From: Azohydromonas lata NBRC 102462
Lineage (GTDB): Bacteria > Pseudomonadota > Gammaproteobacteria > Burkholderiales > Burkholderiaceae_C
Direction of reading: 5' to 3'
NCBI GenBank assembly: GCA_945878385.1
Contig: CAMCTE010000132.1
Coordinates: 1 to 7,540, forward strand
Length of the DNA: 7,540 bases
Part shown: positions 1 to 7,035 of the stretch, one piece after another
Position numbering within the stretch: position 1 is the first letter of the stretch
Layout of the letters: each line of letters opens with the position of its first letter
Made by a program: the position numbers and the translations under genes
Notes under the pieces: generated by a model
Database searches by the model: none
What the model saw: only the letters and a program-made list of their open reading frames with translations
What the model was told of the DNA's origin: nothing

Positions 1-1502
1 TGCCGTTGCCGCGCGACCGTGCGGCGGCCAATGCGCGGCACGCACCGGTGTCCATCTACGAGGTGCATCTGGGTTCCTGGCGCAAGCGCGCCGACGGCGG
101 CTTCCTCTCGTGGGATGAATTGGCCGCCTGCCTGCCTGACTATGTGGCCTCCATGGGCTTCACCCATGTGGAGCTGATGCCCATCACCGAGCATCCCTTC
201 GACGGCAGTTGGGGCTACCAGACGCTGAGTGCCTATGCACCTTCGGCACGCTTCGGCCCCATGGACGGCTTTCAACGGCTGGTGCAGGCCTGCCATGCGC
301 GCGGCATTGGCGTGCTGCTGGATTGGGTGCCCGCGCACTTTCCCACCGACGCGCATGGGTTGGCCCGCTTCGACGGAACGGCCCTCTACGAATACCTCGA
401 TTCACGCGAAGGCTTCCACCAGGACTGGAACACCTACATCTACAACTTCGGCCGGTGGGAGGTGCGCAACTTTCTGATCGGCAGTGCGCGCTTCTGGGTG
501 GAGCGCGGCGGGGTGGATGGTCTGCGGGTGGATGCGGTGGCTTCGATGCTGTACCGTGACTATTCCCGCGAAGAAGGCCAGTGGTTGCCCAATGTGCACG
601 GCGGCCGCGAGAACCTGGAGGCCATCGACATCTTTCGCGCCCTCAACAGCATCCTGGGCGCCGAATGCCCGGGAGCGATCACCGTGGCGGAGGAAAGCAC
701 CGCCTTCCCGGGTGTGTCGGCACCCGTGAGCCATGGCGGCCTGGGCTTCCATTACAAGTGGAACATGGGGTGGATGAACGACACCCTGCGCTACATGCAG
801 GAAGACCCGGTGCACCGCCGTTGGCACCACGACAAGATGCGCTTTGGCCTGGTGTACGCCTTCAGCGAAAACTTCGTGCTGCCGTTGTCGCACGACGAGG
901 TGGTGCATGGCAAGGGATCGATTCTGGGCCGCATGCCCGGTGACGATTGGCAGCGCTTTGCCAACCTGCGGGCCTACTACGGCTTCATGTGGGGGCACCC
1001 GGGCAAGAAGCTGCTGTTCATGGGCCAGGAATTTGCGCAGCCCTGGGAGTGGCAGGATGCGCACGAACTGCCCTGGGGCCTGCTGGGTGATGGGCGCCAC
1101 GCTGGCGTCCAGCAGTGGGTGCGGGACCTCAACCGGGTGTACCGTGAACAGCCCGCCCTGCACCGGCTGGACTGCATGGCCGAGGGCTTCGAGTGGTTGG
1201 TGGTGGACGACGCGGACAACAGCGTCTACGCCTGGGCCCGCCACGACGGGCAGGGTGGTTCCGTGCTGGTGGTGTGCAACTTCACGCCGGTGGTGCGGGA
1301 CAGCTACCGCATCGGCTTGCCGCCCCACCTGGACGGTGTGTGGCGCGAGGTGCTGAACAGCGATGCGCAGGAGTACGGTGGGTCTGGCGTGGGCAATGGT
1401 GGCGCAGACCTGCACCTGCACGGTGTGGCGGCCCATGGGCATGCGGCCAGTTTGGCCTTGAGACTGCCGCCGCTGGGCTGCCTGATGCTGGCGCGGCGCT
1501 GA
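1..1502 (+). CDS. glgB: 1,4-alpha-glucan branching enzyme GlgB (5' partial)
   Basis: This cytoplasmic GH13 enzyme cuts an alpha-1,4-glucan chain and re-attaches the piece by an alpha-1,6 bond, making the branches of glycogen. The frame is open to the left edge (first whole codon at 3-5) and ends at TGA 1500-1502, leaving 499 visible residues. The protein reads almost collinearly with Escherichia coli GlgB from its SIYEVHLGSW segment to the end. The catalytic residues are the nucleophile Asp in GLRVDAVASM (codon 531-533), the acid/base Glu in TVAEEST (690-692) and the Asp in LSHDEVVHG (894-896). Their spacing of 53 and 68 residues is the same as I recall for E. coli D405, E458 and D526. By that alignment about 228 N-terminal residues (N1 domain and most or all of CBM48) lie outside the window. 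FDGSWGYQ, DWVPAHFPTD and FMGQEFAQ are further family blocks. The C-terminal beta domain is complete. The TTG at position 6 is internal and not a start. glgX follows after 54 bases. Confidence 0.97.
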   Translation, partial: PLPRDRAAANARHAPVSIYEVHLGSWRKRADGGFLSWDELAACLPDYVASMGFTHVELMPITEHPFDGSWGYQTLSAYAPSARFGPMDGFQRLVQACHARGIGVLLDWVPAHFPTDAHGLARFDGTALYEYLDSREGFHQDWNTYIYNFGRWEVRNFLIGSARFWVERGGVDGLRVDAVASMLYRDYSREEGQWLPNVHGGRENLEAIDIFRALNSILGAECPGAITVAEESTAFPGVSAPVSHGGLGFHYKWNMGWMNDTLRYMQEDPVHRRWHHDKMRFGLVYAFSENFVLPLSHDEVVHGKGSILGRMPGDDWQRFANLRAYYGFMWGHPGKKLLFMGQEFAQPWEWQDAHELPWGLLGDGRHAGVQQWVRDLNRVYREQPALHRLDCMAEGFEWLVVDDADNSVYAWARHDGQGGSVLVVCNFTPVVRDSYRIGLPPHLDGVWREVLNSDAQEYGGSGVGNGGADLHLHGVAAHGHAASLALRLPPLGCLMLARR

Positions 1503-1556
1503 GTTCGCTGCTGATGCTGCCGCGAGAATGCACGCACCGAAACCCAAGCGTGAACC

Positions 1557-3734
1557 ATGCCCGGCCTGAAAACCGCCCACACCCCTGCTGAGGGCCGATG
1601 CTTTCCCATGGGCGCGCAGGTGCGCGATGGGGGGGTGAACTTCGCGGTGTTTTCGCACCATGCCCAGGCGCTGGAGCTGTGCCTGTACGACAGCGCCGGC
1701 GAGCTGGAAACCGGCCGCTGGCGCCTGCACGGGCCGCATGACGGCGTGTTCCATGGTTTTGTGCCGGGGCTGGTGGCCGGCCAAATTTACGGCTTGCGGG
1801 CCCATGGTCCCCACGCACCGGACCAGGGCCACCGGTTCAACCCGGCCAAGTTGTTGCTCGACCCCTGCGCACGCCAGATCGTGGGGCGGTTCGAGCGTCG
1901 CGATGAACATCACGGTCATGTCTCGGGCCACCCGGACGGCATCCGCACGCCCGACACCCGCGACAACGGCGCGTTCGCACTCAAGGCCCGTGTGGTGGAG
2001 GCTTTGTCGGCCCCACAGGCTCATTCATTGAGCCAGTTGCGGCCACGCACACCGAAGGACCGGGTGGTGTTGTACGAGGTGCATGTGAAGGGCTTCAGCC
2101 GCCAGCACCCGGATGTGCCGCAGGAACTGCGCGGTACCTACGCAGGCTTGGCCCACCCGGCCAGCATCGCGCACTTCAAGCGCCTGGGCATCACCACGCT
2201 GTCCCTGCTGCCGGTGCACTACGCCATCGACGAGCGCCACTTGGTGAAGTTGGGCAAGACGAACTACTGGGGCTACAACACGCTGGGCTTCTTCTGTGTG
2301 GACCCGCGCTGGTCGCGCACGCCGCAAGACACGGCCGCAGCCACGCAAGAGTTCCGGCAGATGGTGAGTGACCTGCATGCGGCGGGTCTGGAGGTGGTGA
2401 TTGATGTGGTCTACAACCACACGGCTGAAGGCGGTGAGGACGGCCCCATGCTGTCGTTTCGGGGCCTGGACAACGCCAGTTGGTACCGCCTGATGCCCGA
2501 AGACGCCAGCCGCTGCGAAAACCTCACCGGCTGCGGCAACACCCTGGCGGTGTGGCAGCCGCGTGTGACACAGTTTGTGCTGGATTCCTTGCGCCACTGG
2601 GTGCAGGAGATGGGTGTGGACGGCTTCCGCTTTGACCTGGCCGCCACGCTGGGCCGCACGCGCGGCCAGTACTTCCACCCGGATGCGGCTTTCTTCACGG
2701 CCATCAGGCAAGACCCGGTCTTGGCCGATGTGCACCTGATTTCCGAGCCCTGGGACAGCGGCCCGGGCGGCTACCAGGTGGGGCGCTTTCCGGGCGCTTT
2801 CCTGGACTGGAACGACCGCTTTCGGGATGCCGTGCGGGGCTATTGGCTGCAGGGCGCTCAGGGCCTGAATCACCGGGCCGAGGCGCGCGCGGTCACCCGC
2901 GGTGAATTCGCTCGGCGCCTGGCCGCATCCAGCGACCTGTTCCACCATTCACAGCGCCGCCCTTCGGCCAGTGTGAACTTCATCACGGCTCATGATGGTT
3001 ACGCCCTGCGCGATGTGGTGAGCTACCACCGCAAGCACAACCTGGCCAATGGCGAAGACAACCGCGATGGGCGCGACAACGAATTGAGCGCGAACTTCGG
3101 CGTGGAAGGCCCGACGGACGACGCCACCGTGAACCACACGCGTGGCCGGGTGCAGCGCGCGATGATGGCCACGCTGCTGCTGGCACAAGGCACGCCCATG
3201 TTGGCCGCCGGTGACGAGATCGGCAAGACCCAGCGGGGCAACAACAACGCCTATTGCCAGGACGCGGCGGTGAGTTGGCTGGACTGGTCGCACACCGATG
3301 AGGCGATGTTGGCCCTGGTGCAGCGGGGCCTGGCCCTGCGCGCAGAGCATGAATGCCTGCGCCACGACCAGTGGTTTGCCGACCACGCCGACGAGGCCCT
3401 GTTGCCCAAGGTGCGCTGGTTGGGCCTGGACGGCCAGGCCCTGCAGGCCAGCGACTGGCACGACGAGCAGCAGCGCTCGCTGGTGAGCCTGTTCACCGCG
3501 CCGAACGCACCGTCCATCATGGCCGTGTTCCACCCGCACGAGCATGCTGCCGAACTGGTGCTGGAAGGGCACTGGTGTGTGGTGCTCGACTCGACCCGAT
3601 CCGATGCGGGTGCCGGCCTCGCGCAGCAGCCTGCGGGGCCTCGGCTGGCCGTGCCCGCGCGCAGCGTGCTGGTGCTGCAGGCGGTTGAGCGGCAAGCCGC
3701 GCGGGCTTTTGTTGAACTTCCACACCGCGCTTGA
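1557..3734 (+). CDS. glgX: Glycogen debranching enzyme GlgX (isoamylase-type GH13)
   Basis: This cytoplasmic enzyme hydrolyses alpha-1,6 branch points of glycogen, mainly short outer chains left by phosphorylase, and releases malto-oligosaccharides. It has 725 residues; E. coli GlgX has about 657. An N-terminal CBM48-like domain spans roughly residues 15-105 (GVNFAVFS; HRFNPAKLLLDP near 92). The GH13 barrel covers about 165-590, with N236YWGYNT and D283VVYNH. The nucleophile is D360 in GFRFDLAATLGR, the acid/base E397 in LISEPWD, and the third Asp D480 in FITAHDGY. The GlgX/TreX-type blocks ENRDG and GNNNAYCQD follow, then a beta C-terminal domain. An in-frame TGA at 1551-1553 makes ATG 1557 the earliest possible start, and the N-terminus aligns with E. 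coli GlgX. No good Shine-Dalgarno is visible, so translation may depend on glgB upstream. The archaeal-type trehalose-pathway debrancher TreX is the main alternative, but the glgB and malQ neighbours favour GlgX. Confidence 0.95.
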   Translation: MPGLKTAHTPAEGRCFPMGAQVRDGGVNFAVFSHHAQALELCLYDSAGELETGRWRLHGPHDGVFHGFVPGLVAGQIYGLRAHGPHAPDQGHRFNPAKLLLDPCARQIVGRFERRDEHHGHVSGHPDGIRTPDTRDNGAFALKARVVEALSAPQAHSLSQLRPRTPKDRVVLYEVHVKGFSRQHPDVPQELRGTYAGLAHPASIAHFKRLGITTLSLLPVHYAIDERHLVKLGKTNYWGYNTLGFFCVDPRWSRTPQDTAAATQEFRQMVSDLHAAGLEVVIDVVYNHTAEGGEDGPMLSFRGLDNASWYRLMPEDASRCENLTGCGNTLAVWQPRVTQFVLDSLRHWVQEMGVDGFRFDLAATLGRTRGQYFHPDAAFFTAIRQDPVLADVHLISEPWDSGPGGYQVGRFPGAFLDWNDRFRDAVRGYWLQGAQGLNHRAEARAVTRGEFARRLAASSDLFHHSQRRPSASVNFITAHDGYALRDVVSYHRKHNLANGEDNRDGRDNELSANFGVEGPTDDATVNHTRGRVQRAMMATLLLAQGTPMLAAGDEIGKTQRGNNNAYCQDAAVSWLDWSHTDEAMLALVQRGLALRAEHECLRHDQWFADHADEALLPKVRWLGLDGQALQASDWHDEQQRSLVSLFTAPNAPSIMAVFHPHEHAAELVLEGHWCVVLDSTRSDAGAGLAQQPAGPRLAVPARSVLVLQAVERQAARAFVELPHRA

Positions 3735-3762
3735 CGGCGCGGCTTTCAACGCTTCCCAGACC

Positions 3763-5280
3763 ATGGACCTGACCCAACGCTCCAGCGGCATCTTGCTGCA
3801 CATCACCTCGCTGCCCGGCCCGCACGGCATCGGTGACTTCGGCCCGGACGCCCGGCGCTTCATCGACTGGCTGCAATCGGCCGGTCAAACCGTGTGGCAG
3901 TGGTTGCCCACCACGCCCATTGGTCCGGGCAATTCCCCCTATCAAAGCGTATCGGCCTTTGCCGGCAGCCCGCTGATGGTGGCCTTCGAGCCCTTGGTGG
4001 CGGCGGGTTGGATCGCTGCATCCGAGCTCAATGGTGCGCCCACCGCGCCAGATGGCCTGCGGGTGGATTTCGAGGCCATCGTGCCCTGGCGCCTGCAGCG
4101 CCTGCGCATGGCCCACGCGGGCTTTCTGGCCCATGCGGGTGCCGCCGAGCGTGCAGCTCTGGCCCAGTGGCGCACCGAGCAGGCCTGGTGGCTGGACGAC
4201 TACCTGTTGTTCATGGCCCTGGAGGCGGCCCATGGCGGTCAGCCGTGGTGGCAGTGGGATGCAGCCTGCCGCACGCGGCAAGCCGACGCGCTCAAGGCCG
4301 CAGCCCAAGCGCATCAAGCCGAAATGGACTTCTGGGCTTTCGTGCAGTGGTGCTTCGACACGCAGCTGGCCGAGCTGCGCAACTACGCCCACCAGCGCGG
4401 CGTGCGCATCATGGGCGATCTGCCCATCTTCATTGCCCACCACAGCGCCGACTGTTGGGCCCGGCCAGACCTTTACGAACTCGATGAAGCGTCCCAACCC
4501 ACGGTGGTGGCCGGTTGCCCGCCGGACATCTTCAGCGAGGACGGGCAGCGCTGGGGCAATCCGCTGTACCGCTGGGACCGCATGGCCGATGAAGGCTATG
4601 CCTGGTGGACGGCGCGTGTGAAGCGCGCACTGGCACAGGCCGATGTGTTCCGCATTGACCACTTCCGCGGCTTTGCGGGCTACTACGAGATTCCGGCCTC
4701 ATCGCCCACCGCCCGAGAAGGGACATGGGTGCCAGGGCCTGGCAAGGCGCTGTTCGATGCCATTGAGGCGTCGTTGGGACGCCTGCCCATCGTGGCCGAG
4801 GACCTGGGCCTGATCACGCCCGATGTGCTGGCCCTGCGCGACGGTTGCGGCTTTCCGGGCATGCGCATCCTGTCGCAGGCCTTCGCAGGAGACGGCACGC
4901 ACGAATTCCTGCCGCACAACTATGTGGCCAACACCCTTGTGTACACCGGTACACACGACAACGACACGGTGCGCGGTTGGTGGGACAAGGCCACGCCGGC
5001 CGAGCGCCATTTCGCGGCTTCTTACCTGGCGGCCTGGGATGCCGACATCCATTGGGGAATGATCCGCGCGGCAGCCCAATCGGTGGCTTGCATGGCGGTG
5101 TACCCACTGCAGGATGTGCTGGGCCTGGGCGGTGATCACCGCATGAATTTGCCGGGCTCCATGGGCGCGCAGAACTGGTCCTGGCGCATACAGTGGTCGA
5201 TGCTGGGTGAAGAGCCGCGGCGCGTGCTGGGCCTGATCACCGCGGCCAGCGGGCGTGGGCCCTTCGGCTTGTTGGGCTGA
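3763..5280 (+). CDS. malQ: 4-alpha-glucanotransferase (amylomaltase) MalQ, GH77
   Basis: This cytoplasmic enzyme transfers alpha-1,4-glucan segments between malto-oligosaccharides and releases glucose, so short chains such as those freed by GlgX become usable. It has 505 residues, the short Thermus/plant DPE1 type rather than the roughly 690-residue enterobacterial type. GH77 hallmarks are SSGILLHITSLPGPHGIGDFG at the N-terminus, N57SPYQSVSAFAG, GDLPIFIAHHSADCW near 218-232, and the 250s loop PPDIFSEDGQRWGNPLYRW. The catalytic residues are D299 (FRIDHFRG), E346 (IVAEDLG) and D399 (TGTHDNDT). The frame is open upstream into glgX with TTG codons around 3709, but homology begins just after ATG 3763, so that start is chosen. 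It lies 28 bases after the glgX stop with no clear Shine-Dalgarno. The usual HPTSLPG block reads HITSLPG here, a minor change. It is very probably in one operon with glgB and glgX. Confidence 0.95.
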   Translation: MDLTQRSSGILLHITSLPGPHGIGDFGPDARRFIDWLQSAGQTVWQWLPTTPIGPGNSPYQSVSAFAGSPLMVAFEPLVAAGWIAASELNGAPTAPDGLRVDFEAIVPWRLQRLRMAHAGFLAHAGAAERAALAQWRTEQAWWLDDYLLFMALEAAHGGQPWWQWDAACRTRQADALKAAAQAHQAEMDFWAFVQWCFDTQLAELRNYAHQRGVRIMGDLPIFIAHHSADCWARPDLYELDEASQPTVVAGCPPDIFSEDGQRWGNPLYRWDRMADEGYAWWTARVKRALAQADVFRIDHFRGFAGYYEIPASSPTAREGTWVPGPGKALFDAIEASLGRLPIVAEDLGLITPDVLALRDGCGFPGMRILSQAFAGDGTHEFLPHNYVANTLVYTGTHDNDTVRGWWDKATPAERHFAASYLAAWDADIHWGMIRAAAQSVACMAVYPLQDVLGLGGDHRMNLPGSMGAQNWSWRIQWSMLGEEPRRVLGLITAASGRGPFGLLG

Positions 5281-5316
5281 GGCCGGCGACCCTTCTGTGC
5301 GCGGCGCGCTTGTCGT

Positions 5317-7035
5317 TCAGCGCCCCGCAGCGCTCAGGCGCCATACCTGCACCGACTGTGCTGGCAGTGCATGTCCGCGTGATCTCAGGGCGGGTGCCTG
5401 CGCGCTGAGGCGCAACCGGCCCGCCATGCGGGGCTCGGAGGCCCACAGCAGTTCGGCACCTGCAGACGCGCCCAGTCCCGGCACCGCCAACTCACGGCTT
5501 TCCTGGCCGTAATTGATCAGCACCAAGGTGCGCTCGGACCCGAGCGCCCTTTGGAAGCCCATCACCAGTCCATCGGCGAAGGCATGCTCCCATGTTCCCC
5601 GCGCGATGGAAGGGTGGGTGTTGCGCAAGGCCAGCATGTCCCGGTAGTGGCGCAGGACGGAGCGCGTGCCGGCGCTTTGGGCGAGCACATTGTGGGTGGC
5701 GGCATTCGGTGCGGCAGCCCGGAAGGGCTGGCCCTTGGTGAAGCCTGCGTGTGGCCGCGTGTCCCAGCTCATCGGCCCGCGGATGGGGAAGTCGCCTTTG
5801 AGACCGGGCAGGCCGGCCTGGCCGACTTCTTCGCCGTAGTAGATGAAGGGCGTACCTGGCATCAAGAGGTAGGTGGATGCGGCAAGCTTGTACTGTGCCT
5901 CGTTGCCGCCGAACTGGTCCCACGCGCGCGGGCCGGCGAAGATGTCGTGGTTGGACAAGAAGGTGGCCATGCCTGGTGGCGCGGTCTTCCAGTAGTCCAC
6001 CATGGCCCGCACCGCGGCGGCATCGCCCTTGGGGGCGGCCACGATGTGTGGAATCAGCCCGAAGGCGAAGGCTCCACCGCACACTTCGGTGCGGCCGTAT
6101 ACCTCTGGGCTGGCCGTGGCTTCGCACACGGTGTAGCGCTTGGGGTAAGACTTCACCAGGTCTTGCAATTGCTTGGTCAGGGCGCGGCTTTCGGGCTGGT
6201 CGTTCCAATCCTGCGCGCTGTTTTCCACCATGTGGGGAACGGCGTCCAGCCGCACGCCGTCCAGCCCCAGGTTCATCCAGAAGCGCAGGCTGTCCAGGTG
6301 ATAGCGCAGTGCCGGTTCATGCCGCAGGTTGAAGTCGGGCATGTCGGCCCCGAAGGTGCCGAAGTAGAAGCCTTGTGAACCCGGCGGTGGCGCGGGCAGG
6401 TCTTTCCACTCGCCTTTGAACGCCCAGGGTTGCGAGCCCGCGTGGTACCACGGATTCTTGCCCCAGATGTCCCATCCCTGGGGCGCTTCACGCGACCACA
6501 GAAACCAGTTGCGGTAGGCGCTGCGCGGATCGGCCAGCGCCGCCTGGAAGGGCGGGAATTCGTGCGAGCCGTGGTTGATCACGTAGTCCATGATCACGCC
6601 GATGCCGCGCTGGTGCGCTTGGCGCAGCAGCTCGTGCATGTCGGCCAGTGTGCCGTAGTCGGGCTCCACGCCGCGAAAGTCGGTGGTGGCGTAGCCGTGG
6701 TCGCGGTCGGCACTGCGGGTGATGGGCATCAGCCAGATGCCGCGCACGCCCAGTTGCTGAAGGTGGTCCAGCCGCGAGATGAGGCCGCGCAGGTCGCCAA
6801 TGCCGTCGCCGTCGCTGTCTTGGTAGGCGCGCACGAAGATCTCGATGAAGGCGCCGTGGTGCCAGTGTTCGTCCAGTCCGCTGTCTCGCGGGCGGGCCGG
6901 CACGGCGCTGGTGTCCAGCGTGGCCGTGGGACCGGTGGCGGCGGAGTCTGGCCGCTTCATGCCCTGGCAGGCTTGCAGCCCCAACAGCACCGCCAGGGCC
7001 ATCGGCAAAAACGGCAGCAGGCGTCGGGCGGTCAT
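5317..7035 (-). CDS. GH13 alpha-amylase-type lipoprotein
   Basis: This is a 572-residue GH13 glycosidase, likely an alpha-amylase or related malto-oligosaccharide hydrolase acting outside the cytoplasm. Residues 1-22 form a signal peptide (MTARR, then a hydrophobic run) ending in L20-Q-A-C23, a lipobox. A Pro/Ser/Thr-rich linker to about 50 follows. The barrel has the calcium-loop motif D73SDGDGIGDLRG, conserved region I D150YVINH, region V M232PDFN, nucleophile D264 (GVRLDAV), acid/base E305 (VCEAT) and D364 (LSNHD). GTPFIYYGEEVG lies near the end of the barrel and a beta C-terminal domain fills about the last 90 residues. MPDFN resembles the MPDLN motif of the group intermediate between oligo-1,6-glucosidases (QPDLN) and neopullulanases (MPKLN), placed in subfamily GH13_36. 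Substrate specificity cannot be read from sequence alone. The start ATG at 7035-7033 overlaps the stop of the upstream paralogue (ATGA). Apart from the lipid-anchor Cys, only C304 and C319 are present. Confidence 0.9.
   Translation of the reverse strand: MTARRLLPFLPMALAVLLGLQACQGMKRPDSAATGPTATLDTSAVPARPRDSGLDEHWHHGAFIEIFVRAYQDSDGDGIGDLRGLISRLDHLQQLGVRGIWLMPITRSADRDHGYATTDFRGVEPDYGTLADMHELLRQAHQRGIGVIMDYVINHGSHEFPPFQAALADPRSAYRNWFLWSREAPQGWDIWGKNPWYHAGSQPWAFKGEWKDLPAPPPGSQGFYFGTFGADMPDFNLRHEPALRYHLDSLRFWMNLGLDGVRLDAVPHMVENSAQDWNDQPESRALTKQLQDLVKSYPKRYTVCEATASPEVYGRTEVCGGAFAFGLIPHIVAAPKGDAAAVRAMVDYWKTAPPGMATFLSNHDIFAGPRAWDQFGGNEAQYKLAASTYLLMPGTPFIYYGEEVGQAGLPGLKGDFPIRGPMSWDTRPHAGFTKGQPFRAAAPNAATHNVLAQSAGTRSVLRHYRDMLALRNTHPSIARGTWEHAFADGLVMGFQRALGSERTLVLINYGQESRELAVPGLGASAGAELLWASEPRMAGRLRLSAQAPALRSRGHALPAQSVQVWRLSAAGR
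5685..5706 (-). repeat. Paralogous direct repeat, copy 1 (ATHNV-coding segment)
   Basis: These 22 bases match 7364-7385 at 21 positions, in the same orientation and at the equivalent place in the two GH13 genes (coding around Ala-Thr-His-Asn-Val). The match is best explained by common descent of the tandem genes rather than by a mobile repeat. Confidence 0.6.
5827..5857 (-). repeat. Paralogous direct repeat, copy 1 (GTPFIYYGEE-coding segment)
   Basis: These 31 bases match 7509-7539 at 27 positions in the same orientation. They encode the conserved block TPFIYYGEE, so strong protein conservation explains much of the match. Confidence 0.55.
6967..7035 (-). other. Lipoprotein signal peptide (type II) of the GH13 enzyme
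   Basis: Codons 1-23 encode a short basic N-region (two Arg at 4-5), a hydrophobic stretch of about 15 residues (LLPFLPMALAVLLGL) and L-Q-A-C, with Cys23 as the expected lipidated first residue of the mature protein. The -3 Leu and -1 Ala fit the lipobox. The Gln at -2 is less usual but tolerated. Residue +2 is Gln, not Asp, so by the E. coli sorting rule the protein would go to the outer membrane; whether it faces the periplasm or the outside cannot be told. Confidence 0.8.
7032..7035 (-). promoter_or_regulatory. ATGA stop/start overlap between the tandem GH13 genes
   Basis: The start ATG of the lipoprotein gene (7035-7033) shares bases with the TGA stop of the upstream gene (7034-7032). 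No strong Shine-Dalgarno is visible in the last codons of the upstream gene. Translation of the second gene by terminating ribosomes is the likely arrangement, keeping the two enzymes co-expressed. Confidence 0.75.

Noticed and set aside
6..8. TTG at position 6 as a start for a short GlgB lacking its N-terminal domain.
   Set aside because: The frame is open to the window edge and the segment corresponds to the middle of GlgB, so this is a window cut rather than a truncated gene.
3544..3762. Extended malQ reading frame reaching back into glgX.
   Set aside because: The extension has no GH77 similarity and overlaps the glgX C-terminal domain. Homology begins right after ATG 3763, giving the normal family length.
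402..3863. Chain of long antisense open frames on the - strand (402-2024, 2025-2948 and 2949-3863) opposite glgB and glgX.
   Set aside because: They lie wholly opposite genes with intact catalytic motifs. Their translations are rich in His, Arg, Ala, Val and Gln with no recognisable domain, which is what GC-rich codon bias produces on the complementary strand.
3517..4662. 381-codon open frame on the - strand opposite the glgX end and malQ.
   Set aside because: It is antisense to clear GH13 and GH77 coding sequence, with no family motif. It is a composition shadow.
5319..5342. Small inverted repeat (AGCGC...GCGCT, and GCGCC...GGCGC) at the end of the lipoprotein gene, considered as a terminator.
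   Set aside because: Stems are only 5 bp, lie within coding sequence and are not followed by a T-run in either direction. Such pairs are expected by chance in sequence this GC-rich.
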